Program-made: the position numbers and the translations under genes
Source of the DNA: Bradyrhizobiaceae bacterium
Lineage (GTDB): Bacteria; Pseudomonadota; Alphaproteobacteria; Rhizobiales; Hyphomicrobiaceae
DNA length: 7,831 nucleotides
Assembly (NCBI GenBank): GCA_947475855.1
Contig: CANJPN010000281.1
Coordinates: 1-7,831 of the forward strand
Reading direction: 5' to 3'
Shown: piece by piece, positions 1-6,241 of the stretch
How positions within the stretch are numbered: the first letter of the stretch is position 1
Layout of the letters: every line of letters starts with the position of its first letter
Notes under the pieces: model-generated
Told to the model about the DNA's origin: nothing
What the model saw: only the letters and a program-made list of their open reading frames with translations
Database searches by the model: none

Positions 1-954
1 AAAATGATCGTGTCGAGTGGGCGGCCGCTGGAGCAATCGAAGCACGGCATATGCGCGTGTATGGCATTGCTCGCACTCCCCACAGCCATGAACATGGGGG
101 AGGCCGAGCGCAGCTTCTTTGGCGTGCACCGCATTGTGCACGAAACGGTCGCGGGCGAGCATGGCGCTGCTGCCGTCGCTACGCGCCAGCTCGTGCACGG
201 CACTACCACGCATGGTCTCGAGTTGTTGACAGACCTCAACGGCAAGCCGGTGACGGGCAATCCCACGCCGGCCAGCTACTACCACGAGGGCTCACCGATC
301 GCCCGCGCGCTCGAGCTGTCCCGGAAGGTCGCGGCACGGCAGAACCCACACGGCTTCAAGGTAGGCATTGTCGGCCTGGGCACCGGCACGCTGGCCTGTT
401 ACGCCAGAGCGGGCGACCAATGGCGCTTCTTCGAGATCGATCCCGTGGTCGCGCACCTGGCACGGTCGCGTTTCTCGTTTCTGCCGAAATGCCTCCCCGA
501 CGCCGAAATCGTTCTTGGTGACGCCAGGCTGACGCTGGTGAAGGAGGCGGGTGCCAAGTTCGACTACCTTCTGATCGACGCGTTTTCCTCCGACGCGATC
601 CCTGTGCACTTGATCACGCGCGAGGCTATGCAGCTTTATGTGTCCAAACTGAACGACAACGGAATATTGGCCCTGCACATATCGAACCGTCACGTGGAAC
701 TGGAGACGGTCGTGAGCGCACTTGCTGCCTCGATTGAGGGGCTCCACGCTGCCGTCGTGGCGAACGTGCCAAGCGACGTCCGATTCAACTATCCAAGTCA
801 TGTCATGCTGGTGGCTAAATCGAAGGTCGCGCTGCTGCCGGCTTTGGCATGGAGCGACGCGCGCCCAGCGCCGGCAACTACGACCGCGGTCTGGACCGAC
901 GACTTCTCGGACATCCTGTCTGCCATTTGGCGGCGCTACGCCGGAGTCCGATGA
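1..954 (+). CDS. Spermidine synthase-like protein, C-terminal part (5' end outside window)
   Basis: This is a class I methyltransferase-fold protein of the spermidine synthase (polyamine aminopropyltransferase) superfamily. Numbering from the ATG at 4, residues 33-70 hold the pre-Rossmann beta region (ERSFFGV at 36-42, HGTTTHG at 65-71). The nucleotide-binding loop GLGTGTL is at 124-130, the acidic strand end FEID at 143-146, GDAR at 172-175, and the active-site-like segment IDAFSSD at 191-197. This arrangement is typical of proteobacterial proteins in which the domain follows an N-terminal set of membrane helices. Residues 15-32 look like the end of a hydrophobic segment. The frame is open to base 1 and the ATG at 4 has no visible ribosome binding site, so the gene most likely starts upstream and only about 317 codons are seen. 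Whether it makes spermidine cannot be told; fused relatives are mostly uncharacterised. A terminator follows 80 bases after the stop. Confidence 0.85.
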   Translation, partial: KMIVSSGRPLEQSKHGICACMALLALPTAMNMGEAERSFFGVHRIVHETVAGEHGAAAVATRQLVHGTTTHGLELLTDLNGKPVTGNPTPASYYHEGSPIARALELSRKVAARQNPHGFKVGIVGLGTGTLACYARAGDQWRFFEIDPVVAHLARSRFSFLPKCLPDAEIVLGDARLTLVKEAGAKFDYLLIDAFSSDAIPVHLITREAMQLYVSKLNDNGILALHISNRHVELETVVSALAASIEGLHAAVVANVPSDVRFNYPSHVMLVAKSKVALLPALAWSDARPAPATTTAVWTDDFSDILSAIWRRYAGVR

Positions 955-971
955 GCCGGGCTGCCATCGTC

Positions 972-990
972 CCAGGCCGTCGTCGCCTGG
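972..990 (+). other. Small inverted repeat in 3' untranslated region
   Basis: CCAGGC (972-977) and GCCTGG (985-990) form a perfect 6-bp stem with a 7-base loop, 18 bases after the stop of the spermidine synthase-like gene. No T-tract follows, so it is not a classical terminator. It may be only a 3'-end stabilising hairpin or chance in GC-rich DNA. Confidence 0.3.
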
Positions 991-1005
991 CGCAAAGTCG
1001 CCCAA

Positions 1006-1034
1006 TTGCCTCTTGCCTGCCCTCAAGCTAAGAC
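1006..1034 (+). promoter_or_regulatory. Possible weak sigma-70-type promoter for gatC
   Basis: TTGCCT (1006-1011, 4 of 6 matches to the -35 consensus) lies 17 bases before TAAGAC (1029-1034, 3 of 6 matches to -10). Transcription would begin near 1041, inside the left arm of the terminator hairpin, so the gatC transcript would lack an intact terminator stem. The match is weak; it is listed because a promoter is needed between the terminated upstream gene and gatC. Confidence 0.2.
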
Positions 1035-1037
1035 ATG

Positions 1038-1072
1038 CGCCACTGTGGTCGATCGATCACGGTGGCGTTTTT
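1038..1072 (+). terminator. Rho-independent terminator between the synthase-like gene and gatC
   Basis: The left arm CGCCACTGTGGTC (1038-1050) pairs with GATCACGGTGGCG (1055-1067). This gives a 13-bp stem (two G-T wobbles) closed by the four-base loop GATC (1051-1054), followed at once by TTTTT (1068-1072). Stem length, small loop and uninterrupted T run on the + strand all fit an intrinsic terminator for the gene ending at 954. It ends only 22 bases before the gatC start, which raises the question of how gatC is transcribed. Confidence 0.85.
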
Positions 1073-1094
1073 CCATGCAAGCACAGGGCTGCCC

Positions 1095-1382
1095 ATGCAG
1101 GTCGATCAAGCCACCGTCAGGCGCATCGCGCGCCTGGCCCGCATCAAGATCTCCGACGACGAAGCCAAAGGCCTGGAAGGCGAACTCAGCGGCATCCTCA
1201 AGTGGGTCGAACAGCTCGGCGAGGTCGATACCGTCGGCGTCGAGCCGATGACCCGCGTCGTGCCCATCGAGCTGAAGCAGCGCAAGGACATCGTGTGCGA
1301 CGGCGAGATCGCCGATGACGTGACGCGCAACGCGCCCGTGTCGGAAAACCATTTCTTCGTCGTTCCCAAGGTCGTGGAGTAG
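1095..1382 (+). CDS. gatC: Asp-tRNA(Asn)/Glu-tRNA(Gln) amidotransferase subunit GatC
   Basis: GatC is the small scaffold subunit of the cytoplasmic GatCAB complex, which converts Glu-tRNA(Gln) and/or Asp-tRNA(Asn) to the amidated forms. It wraps around GatA and GatB and has no active site of its own. The 95-residue length is normal for the family. The N-terminal helices (TVRRIARLARIKIS, 7-20; GELSGILKWVEQL, 29-41), the GVEPM motif (48-52) and the conserved C-terminal tail NAPVSENHFFVVPKVVE (79-95) are clear. The ATG at 1095 gives the usual family start and is preceded by AGGG (1085-1088) six bases upstream; longer in-frame starts would run into the terminator hairpin. The sequence style, including the FFVVPKVVE end, is alphaproteobacterial in my judgement. 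The gene is followed by a 103-base gap, then two small envelope genes, before gatA. Confidence 0.96.
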   Translation: MQVDQATVRRIARLARIKISDDEAKGLEGELSGILKWVEQLGEVDTVGVEPMTRVVPIELKQRKDIVCDGEIADDVTRNAPVSENHFFVVPKVVE

Positions 1383-1472
1383 TCTGCTTCAGCCCCTTTC
1401 GGGCGAACCAATGTTGTCGGGCGTGGCCGTATCGGTGTCAGATGCCATGGCGGAATTGGCCTCGACATGTTC

Positions 1473-1480
1473 AAAGGAGG
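1473..1480 (+). promoter_or_regulatory. Strong ribosome binding site of the small membrane protein gene
   Basis: AAAGGAGG lies five bases before the ATG at 1486. It is the best Shine-Dalgarno match in the window. It selects the ATG at 1486 over the in-frame ATG at 1492 and over the upstream in-frame ATGs at 1411 and 1447. Confidence 0.8.
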
Positions 1481-1485
1481 ACCAC

Positions 1486-1746
1486 ATGCGAATGATCTTT
1501 GCAGTCTTCGGTTTGCTTTTGCTGATCACCGGCGGGGTGCTGCTGCTGATCCCGAAGGAAGTGCCGCAGGCGCAGACTCGTGGCGTGAACACTCAGCAAG
1601 TCGTCAGCATGGCTTTACAAGCGCGCAATCTTGCCGAGCAGGTCAATGCACCATTGTCGATCTTGTTCGGCCTCGTCAGCCTCTACTATTCACGCAAGCG
1701 CTACATTACGGAGCGAGACAATCACGGCTCCGGCAAGTCCTCGTGA
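1486..1746 (+). CDS. Small predicted membrane protein, unknown function
   Basis: This is an 86-residue protein I do not recognise. Residues 3-22 form a strongly hydrophobic segment (MIFAVFGLLLLITGGVLLLI), a confident membrane helix or uncleaved signal anchor. Residues 23-54 are polar (PKEVPQAQTRGVNTQQ, then ALQARNLAEQ). Residues 55-68 (APLSILFGLVSLYY) are a second, shorter hydrophobic segment, followed by a positively charged tail SRKRYITER. The pattern suggests a two-helix inner-membrane protein with the basic tail in the cytoplasm. Its strong ribosome binding site and coding-like sequence support a real gene. The stop overlaps a possible GTG start (GTGA, 1743-1746) of the next gene, implying coupled expression. 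It lies between gatC and gatA, but nothing in it points to a role in tRNA amidation. Confidence 0.75.
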   Translation: MRMIFAVFGLLLLITGGVLLLIPKEVPQAQTRGVNTQQVVSMALQARNLAEQVNAPLSILFGLVSLYYSRKRYITERDNHGSGKSS

Positions 1747-1763
1747 AACGATTAGCTCCCGAT

Positions 1764-2192
1764 ATGAAGATCCCAAAGCGAGATCTCACCATGCTTTTGG
1801 TGGCCGCATCATGTGCCGGAGTGCCTGCCACGCTGCCGGCTCACGCCCAGATGACGGCCACGTTCCTCGATGGCCCCTACACGATGTCCGAGGCTGCGTG
1901 CGCCAAACTGAAGGCGCTCGAGGCAGGCGGCCCGAAGAACGCGGGTACGGTGCCCTGGCACGTCTTGCGCACGGGCATCGGGCACTGGGAGGGATCGTGC
2001 GGCTACCGCCAGATCACAGAACGCAAGAAGGGCGTGGAGTGGCGGATCACGGCCGCCTGCCACGAAGGGCCGCAGACGACGCGTGAAGTCTATACGTGGG
2101 TGCGCAGAGGCGATGGGTTTTTCGACGTGACGCGCAAGGGCGATAAGAAGGCGGTTCGGTACACGCGCTGCGACTTGGGCAAGGGGAAGTGA
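1764..2192 (+). CDS. Small exported four-cysteine protein, unknown function
   Basis: This is a 142-residue protein that I cannot assign to a named family. Residues 1-28 look like a secretion signal: a basic start (MKIPKRD), a hydrophobic core (MLLVAASCAGVPATL, 10-24) and an AHA|Q cleavage site at 28/29. A Cys at 17 follows LVAAS, but the lipobox is poor, so a lipoprotein is less likely. The mature part has four cysteines (46, 79, 99, 136), consistent with two disulfides in the periplasm, and is rich in Trp and basic residues (HWEGSCGYRQ, GVEWRITAACHEG, YTWVRRGDG). The ATG at 1764 is my choice. A GTG at 1743, overlapping the previous stop, would add seven residues; an ATG at 1791 would leave a shorter signal. 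None has a strong ribosome binding site. The stop is four bases before gatA. Confidence 0.75.
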   Translation: MKIPKRDLTMLLVAASCAGVPATLPAHAQMTATFLDGPYTMSEAACAKLKALEAGGPKNAGTVPWHVLRTGIGHWEGSCGYRQITERKKGVEWRITAACHEGPQTTREVYTWVRRGDGFFDVTRKGDKKAVRYTRCDLGKGK

Positions 2193-2196
2193 CGAC

Positions 2197-3693
2197 GTGA
2201 CGGATCTGACGCGGCTGACGCTGGCCGAGGCCCGGGACGGGCTGACGAAGAAGCAGTTCACATCGACCGAGCTGACGCTGGCTTTCCTCACGGCGATCGA
2301 GAAGGGAAACGCGACGCTCAACGCTTACGTGTTGCCGGTGCCGGAACATGCCCTGGCGCAGGCCAAAACCAGCGACTCGCGTCTGGCGAAAGGTGATGCA
2401 CGCCCCCTTGAAGGCCTCCCGCTCGGGATCAAGGATCTGTTCGCGACGAAGGGCATTCGAACGACCGCCTGCTCGACGATTCTCGACGATTTCAAGCCGA
2501 CATACGAGTCGACCGTCACGCAGAACCTTTGGGACGCTGGCGCGGTCATGCTCGGGAAGCTCAACTGCGACGAGTTCGCCATGGGCTCGTCGAACGAAAC
2601 GAGCGCATTCGGCCCTGTCGTCAATCCCTGGCGCCGCAACGGGAAGGACGGCAAGCCGTCGACAGACAGGCTTGTGCCCGGCGGATCGTCCGGTGGTTCC
2701 TCGGCGGCTGTTTCGGCCAACTTGTGCCTCGCGGCGACCGCGACCGATACCGGTGGCTCCATCCGCCAACCGGCAGCCCTAACCGGTACCGTCGGTATCA
2801 AGCCGACCTACGGCCGATGCTCGCGCTGGGGAACGGTCGCGTTCGCGTCGTCCCTCGATCAGGCCGGCCCGATCGCCAAGACGGTGCGAGACAGCGCGAT
2901 CATGCTGCGGCACATGTCGAGCCACGACCTGAAGGATTCCACGTCAGTCGACACGCCCGTGCCCGATTACGAGGCCGAACTCGGCCGGGGCATCAAGGGG
3001 CTACGCGTCGGCGTGCCGCGGGAGTATCGGGTCGAGGGCATGTCGGCCGAGATCGACGCGCTCTGGCAAAAAGGCATCGCGTGGCTGAAGGCGGCCGGTG
3101 CGACCATCCACGACATTTCGCTGCCCCACACCAAGTATGCTCTTCCCGCCTATTACATCGTTGCCCCGGCGGAATGCTCGTCGAACCTCGCGCGCTACGA
3201 CGGCGTGCGCTACGGCCTGCGCGTGCCGGGCAAGGATCTCACAGAGACATACGAGAACACTCGCGCGGCCGGCTTCGGCAAGGAAGTGAAGCGGCGCATC
3301 CTGATCGGCACCTACGTGCTTTCGGCGGGCTACTACGACGCCTATTACATCAAGGCGCAGAAGGTCCGGACGCTGATCAAGCGCGACTTCGACGAGGCGT
3401 GGGAGAAAGTCGACGTGGTCCTGACGCCGACGACGCCATCGCCTGCGTTCGCTGCCGGCGAGAAGTCGGGCGATCCGCTCGCCATGTACCTCGAAGACAT
3501 TTTCACGGTGACGGTCAACATGGCCGGGCTCCCCGGCATATCCGTCCCGGCCGGACTGTCGAGCCAGGGTACGCCGCTCGGGTTGCAGCTGATCGGCAAG
3601 CCCTTCGACGAAGGCACCCTGCTGCGCGCTTCCCAGGCGATCGAAGACGCGGCGGGGCGGTTCCCGGTGCCGACGCGCTGGTGGGAGTCTTGA
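2197..3693 (+). CDS. gatA: Asp-tRNA(Asn)/Glu-tRNA(Gln) amidotransferase subunit GatA
   Basis: GatA is the glutaminase/amidase subunit of GatCAB. It hydrolyses glutamine and delivers ammonia through the complex to GatB, which amidates the misacylated tRNA. The protein has 498 residues, near the family norm. The amidase-signature triad is intact: Lys79 (in GIKD), Ser164 (first Ser of PGGSSGGSS) and nucleophile Ser188 (in TDTGGSIRQP), with the usual 24-residue spacing between the serines. MGSSNETSAFGPVVNPW (129-145) and KPTYGRCSRWG (202-212) mark it as GatA, not a general amidase. GTG at 2197 is the natural start, with AAGGGGAAG (2181-2189) as ribosome binding site overlapping the end of the previous gene. 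YYDAYYIKAQKVRTLIKRDF near residue 380 is of alphaproteobacterial style in my judgement. The gene overlaps the next by four bases. gatB is absent from the window. Confidence 0.97.
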   Translation: MTDLTRLTLAEARDGLTKKQFTSTELTLAFLTAIEKGNATLNAYVLPVPEHALAQAKTSDSRLAKGDARPLEGLPLGIKDLFATKGIRTTACSTILDDFKPTYESTVTQNLWDAGAVMLGKLNCDEFAMGSSNETSAFGPVVNPWRRNGKDGKPSTDRLVPGGSSGGSSAAVSANLCLAATATDTGGSIRQPAALTGTVGIKPTYGRCSRWGTVAFASSLDQAGPIAKTVRDSAIMLRHMSSHDLKDSTSVDTPVPDYEAELGRGIKGLRVGVPREYRVEGMSAEIDALWQKGIAWLKAAGATIHDISLPHTKYALPAYYIVAPAECSSNLARYDGVRYGLRVPGKDLTETYENTRAAGFGKEVKRRILIGTYVLSAGYYDAYYIKAQKVRTLIKRDFDEAWEKVDVVLTPTTPSPAFAAGEKSGDPLAMYLEDIFTVTVNMAGLPGISVPAGLSSQGTPLGLQLIGKPFDEGTLLRASQAIEDAAGRFPVPTRWWES

Positions 3694-4931
3694 GCCACGT
3701 CGCCATTATCGGGGCAGGCCCCGCGGGACTGATGGCGGCCGATGTCGTTTCTGCGACTGGCAGCGTGCGCGTCACGTTGTATGAGCGGATGCCGACGGTC
3801 GGGCGCAAGTTCCTGATGGCAGGGCGCGGCGGGCTGAACCTTACGCACGGCGAAAACCTCGAAGCGTTTCTCGAGCGATATGGCACCCGCGCGCCTGTGT
3901 TGCGTGCGGCCATCGAAGCGTTTCCACCTGCCGCAGTGCAAGCCTGGTGCGAACGCCTGGGCCAGCCGACATTCGTCGGTTCAAGCGGCCGCGTGTTCCC
4001 GAAAGCGATGAAGACCTCGCCACTATTGCGCGCCTGGCTCAAGCTGCTCGGCGAGCGCGAAGTCGAGCTGCGCACACGGCATCAATGGTGCGGGTGGGAC
4101 GACGCGGGCCACCTCGTGTTCGACACGCCGGCCGGGCGAAAGACCGTCGAGGCCGACGCCGTGGTGCTCGCGCTCGGCGGTGCAAGCTGGCCAGGACTTG
4201 GCTCTGATGGCAGGTGGGCGCCGGTCTTACAGCAGGCCGGCATCGCGGTCGCTCCGCTCGTGCCATCCAACTGCGGGTTCGCCATTTCGTGGTCGCGGGT
4301 GATGCGGGAACGCTTCGAGGGCGAGCCGCTGAAACGCATCGCGATCACACACGCCAACGAGACCGTTCGCGGCGAAGCGATACTTACCGCTGACGGCATC
4401 GAGGGCGGAGCGATCTACGCACTTTCAGGATCGATCCGCGATGCCATCCTGTCGTCTGGTGAAGCCGAGATCACCATTGATCTCAGGCCCGACGTTCGCA
4501 ACGAGATCATCAAGCGCGCGCTCGAAAGTGGCCCCGGCAAGCAGTCGTTCTCTTCGTTCATTCGCAAGGCCGCGCAATTGTCTCCGGTCGCCATCGGACT
4601 ATTGCAGGAACACGCCCACGCCGCCTCGCTCCCGCTCGTCAAAATGGATCCGCCGGCGCTTGCCGCACTCATCAAGGCGCTGCCGCTGCGTTTGACCGGC
4701 GTCGCCCCGATCGCGCGGGCGATCTCATCAGCGGGAGGGATCGCCTTCGACGAGGTGCAGCCCGATTTCATGCTTGCGCGCCGTCCCGGCGTGTTCGTGG
4801 CCGGCGAAATGCTCGATTGGGAAGCGCCGACGGGCGGCTATCTCCTGCAGGCGTGCTTTTCGACAGGAGCGGCAGCAGGCAAGGGAGTGATCGATTGGCT
4901 CGCTCGTTCGGCGGAAGCCAGTTCCCCCTGA
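3690..4931 (+). CDS. PP_4765-type / HI0933-like flavoprotein (predicted FAD-dependent oxidoreductase)
   Basis: This 413-residue protein belongs to the HI0933/BaiN superfamily of two-dinucleotide-binding-domain flavoproteins, most like the uncharacterised PP_4765 subgroup. The FAD-binding GAGPAG is at 8-13, with the ribose-binding Glu32 at the end of the second strand (LYER). The subgroup hallmark VGRKFLMAGRGGLNLTHGE spans 37-55, ALGGASWPGLGSDG is at 161-174, and the C-terminal FAD-contacting block VFVAGEMLDWEAPTGGYLL is near 368-386. The substrate is unknown. The TTG at 3690 overlaps the gatA stop (TTGA) and gives the usual family start. A GTG at 3681 would add three residues; GGGAG at 3683-3687 is too close to the TTG to be an ideal ribosome binding site, so the start is not certain. 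The overlap suggests translation coupled to gatA. The same frame is open back through gatA, but that part is not coding. Confidence 0.9.
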   Translation: MSHVAIIGAGPAGLMAADVVSATGSVRVTLYERMPTVGRKFLMAGRGGLNLTHGENLEAFLERYGTRAPVLRAAIEAFPPAAVQAWCERLGQPTFVGSSGRVFPKAMKTSPLLRAWLKLLGEREVELRTRHQWCGWDDAGHLVFDTPAGRKTVEADAVVLALGGASWPGLGSDGRWAPVLQQAGIAVAPLVPSNCGFAISWSRVMRERFEGEPLKRIAITHANETVRGEAILTADGIEGGAIYALSGSIRDAILSSGEAEITIDLRPDVRNEIIKRALESGPGKQSFSSFIRKAAQLSPVAIGLLQEHAHAASLPLVKMDPPALAALIKALPLRLTGVAPIARAISSAGGIAFDEVQPDFMLARRPGVFVAGEMLDWEAPTGGYLLQACFSTGAAAGKGVIDWLARSAEASSP

Positions 4932-4934
4932 GAT

Positions 4935-4979
4935 GGGCCTGCGGCCTTTACTCGCCTGATCTGGGCTATGCCCTGCTTT
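4935..4979. terminator. Weak hairpins in the convergent gap (possible terminators)
   Basis: The 53 bases between the two converging stop codons hold two short stems. GGCC-TGC-GGCC (4936-4946) is followed by TTT on the + strand, and GGGC-TAT-GCCC (4963-4973) follows. Each has only four base pairs. Position favours a termination zone, but the structures are too small to be confident, and Rho-dependent ends are equally possible. Confidence 0.2.
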
Positions 4980-4984
4980 CCGCC

Positions 4985-5449
4985 TCAGTTCACGAGGCCG
5001 CGCTCGATCTTGCCGAACATGTAGGCCCACTTCTCGATCTGGGTGTCGATCAGTGATTTCATCGTCCCGCGCAGATCTTCGAGCAGGCGGCAGTCCGGCG
5101 TATCGGAGGCCGCACCAGCCTCGCCCATCGTGTTCAACTTGGAGAGCAGGTCGGTGGAGCGCTGGTCATAACCCGCGATCCGCTCGTCCTGGACGAACGG
5201 CGCCGCCTTGTCCATGAACTCCTCGGCGCTCCACTTGCGACGATCGCGCAGCAGGCGCAGCTTGTCCTGGAATCCCGGTGCATTGCGGGCGTTGAGGTCG
5301 CGCAGCGCGCCGGCCGCGCCCTCGACCACAGCCTCGAACTCCTGCTTGGCGCATCCACCGGTAGCCGCAGGCGTCCCCTGCGCCGCTGCCGAAACAGCGA
5401 GCCAGATGGTAGCCAGACCCCAGAACACTATCGCGACGGCGAATTTCAC
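4985..5449 (-). CDS. Small exported two-cysteine helical protein, unknown function
   Basis: This 154-residue protein is not assigned to a named family. Residues 1-23 are a clear signal peptide: Lys2, a hydrophobic core AVAIVFWGLATIWLAVS (4-20), and a likely cleavage after AAA at 21-23. The mature protein is mostly charged and probably alpha-helical (QEFEAVVEGAAGALRDL at 36-52; KLRLLRDRRKWSAEEFMDKA at 63-82; a C-terminal TQIEKWAYMFGKIERGL). It has two cysteines, 33 and 120, which could form one disulfide in the periplasm. GTG at 5449 is chosen because GAGGGG lies seven bases upstream (complement of 5457-5462) and the signal peptide begins there; longer in-frame versions would bury the signal. 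It stands alone, converging on the flavoprotein gene and 189 bases downstream of the SnoaL-like gene. Confidence 0.78.
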   Translation of the reverse strand: MKFAVAIVFWGLATIWLAVSAAAQGTPAATGGCAKQEFEAVVEGAAGALRDLNARNAPGFQDKLRLLRDRRKWSAEEFMDKAAPFVQDERIAGYDQRSTDLLSKLNTMGEAGAASDTPDCRLLEDLRGTMKSLIDTQIEKWAYMFGKIERGLVN

Positions 5450-5638
5450 CTCGCGTCCCCTCGAAGCTTCCTTCGGTTGTGGTAGCTGGACACGGACTGC
5501 GGGGCAAGGGGACCTCCGACACAACTCCCTTGCGAGATGAAGGCAGACCAATGCTCACCTCGACATAAAGCTAACCAGCCGCGACAATGCAGGGTCGGCC
5601 TACCGGAACGGATTCCCCATTTTTCCACGGCCCCGGCC
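5450..5638. other. Intergenic gap between SnoaL-like gene and exported protein gene
   Basis: This is the largest gap in the window (189 bases). It should hold the end of the Bug/SnoaL transcript and the promoter of the exported protein gene, both on the - strand. I see no intrinsic terminator with a T-run on the - strand and no convincing -35/-10 pair. A 5-bp hairpin (CGAAG-CTTC-CTTCG, 5462-5475) abuts the ribosome binding site of the exported protein gene. Confidence 0.4.
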
Positions 5639-6241
5639 TCAATCGCCTGCTAGCCAGGCCTTGCCGCGCGCGTAAAGCGCCTCGACTTCCGGACCTCGAA
5701 GACCCGGCAGGTCGCGGTACACGTCCAAACCGCGCTTCGACTGCGCGTAGGCGAGGAAGCGGTATCCGATGGGAAACCCCTCCAGCACCTTTTTGTCGAA
5801 TGCGTGCGTTTCCCCGGCGAAGACCGGATCGGCGCGGTCCTTTTCATAGGTCAACCGGCGATCCGCGATCGCCCATCGCCCGTTGCGCTTCTCGAACAGA
5901 TCATAGAACCGGCCTTGGCAGGTGAAATCATATAGCGCGCCGTCGATTGCGTCACGTGATGTGATGGTCATGCGCGTCTGTGCGACAGCACGGGCGCCGG
6001 CCACGTCGATGGACGTCGCGCCGAGGACATGGCTGCTCATGCTGCCCTTGGCAAACGAGGCGCGTGCGCGAGCTACGAATTCGTCCGCCGGTCCGGAAAA
6101 CCATGTCGCGGTCATCCGGCCATCGTCGTGGAAACACGTCCGCAGGCGCTCGAAATCGCCGCTATCGCGCCAGATAGCCCAGCTTTCGACAATCTCGCGG
6201 ATCGCAAGTTTATCGCGGGTCGCGTCGTCCAAGGGGATCAT
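5639..6241 (-). CDS. SnoaL-like / NTF2-fold family protein
   Basis: This 200-residue protein has the layout of the SnoaL-like (nuclear transport factor 2 fold) group, which includes small dehydratases, isomerases and polyketide cyclases. Residues 8-47 form the helical entry and first strands (LAIREIVESWAIWRDSGDFERLRTCF-type pattern followed by HDDGRMTATWFSG). SSHVLGATSIDV (69-80) and the strands at 83-135 (VAQTRMTITSR, DFTCQGRFYDLFEKRNGRWAIADRRLTYEKD) complete the curved sheet. The C-terminal extension FPIGYRFLAYAQ...DLPGLRG...LYARGKAWLAG (156-199) recurs in relatives found near aromatic and steroid catabolic genes. The reaction is unknown. The ATG at 6241 shares one base with the TGA of the binding-protein gene (TGATG), so translation is probably coupled to it. 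Longer in-frame versions would lie inside that gene. Confidence 0.85.
   Translation of the reverse strand: MIPLDDATRDKLAIREIVESWAIWRDSGDFERLRTCFHDDGRMTATWFSGPADEFVARARASFAKGSMSSHVLGATSIDVAGARAVAQTRMTITSRDAIDGALYDFTCQGRFYDLFEKRNGRWAIADRRLTYEKDRADPVFAGETHAFDKKVLEGFPIGYRFLAYAQSKRGLDVYRDLPGLRGPEVEALYARGKAWLAGD

Noticed and set aside
292..1026. Long - strand open frame opposite the spermidine synthase-like gene
   Set aside because: No recognisable domain and off-frame composition; the + strand protein has clear motifs over the same bases.
1392..1404. GCCC/GGGC hairpin just after the gatC stop as a terminator
   Set aside because: Only four base pairs and no T-run; not enough to separate gatC from the following genes.
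1414..1443. TTGTCG and TCAGAT as a promoter for the small membrane protein gene
   Set aside because: The -10 matches only three of six bases; not better than chance, although an internal promoter in the 103-base gap is possible.
1747..1850. Lipoprotein signal in the four-cysteine protein (Cys17 after LVAAS)
   Set aside because: The -3 position is Ala instead of the usual Leu, and a better ordinary cleavage site (AHA|Q) follows at 28/29.
2529..3689. Open frame running through gatA into the flavoprotein, suggesting an 800-residue fusion
   Set aside because: The part inside gatA is Arg-rich, low-complexity translation typical of an off-frame reading of GC-rich DNA, and the flavoprotein family begins at about 3690.
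5462..5475. CGAAG/CTTCG hairpin abutting the ribosome binding site of the exported protein gene
   Set aside because: A 5-bp stem is common by chance and shares only one base with the ribosome binding site, so a regulatory role cannot be supported.
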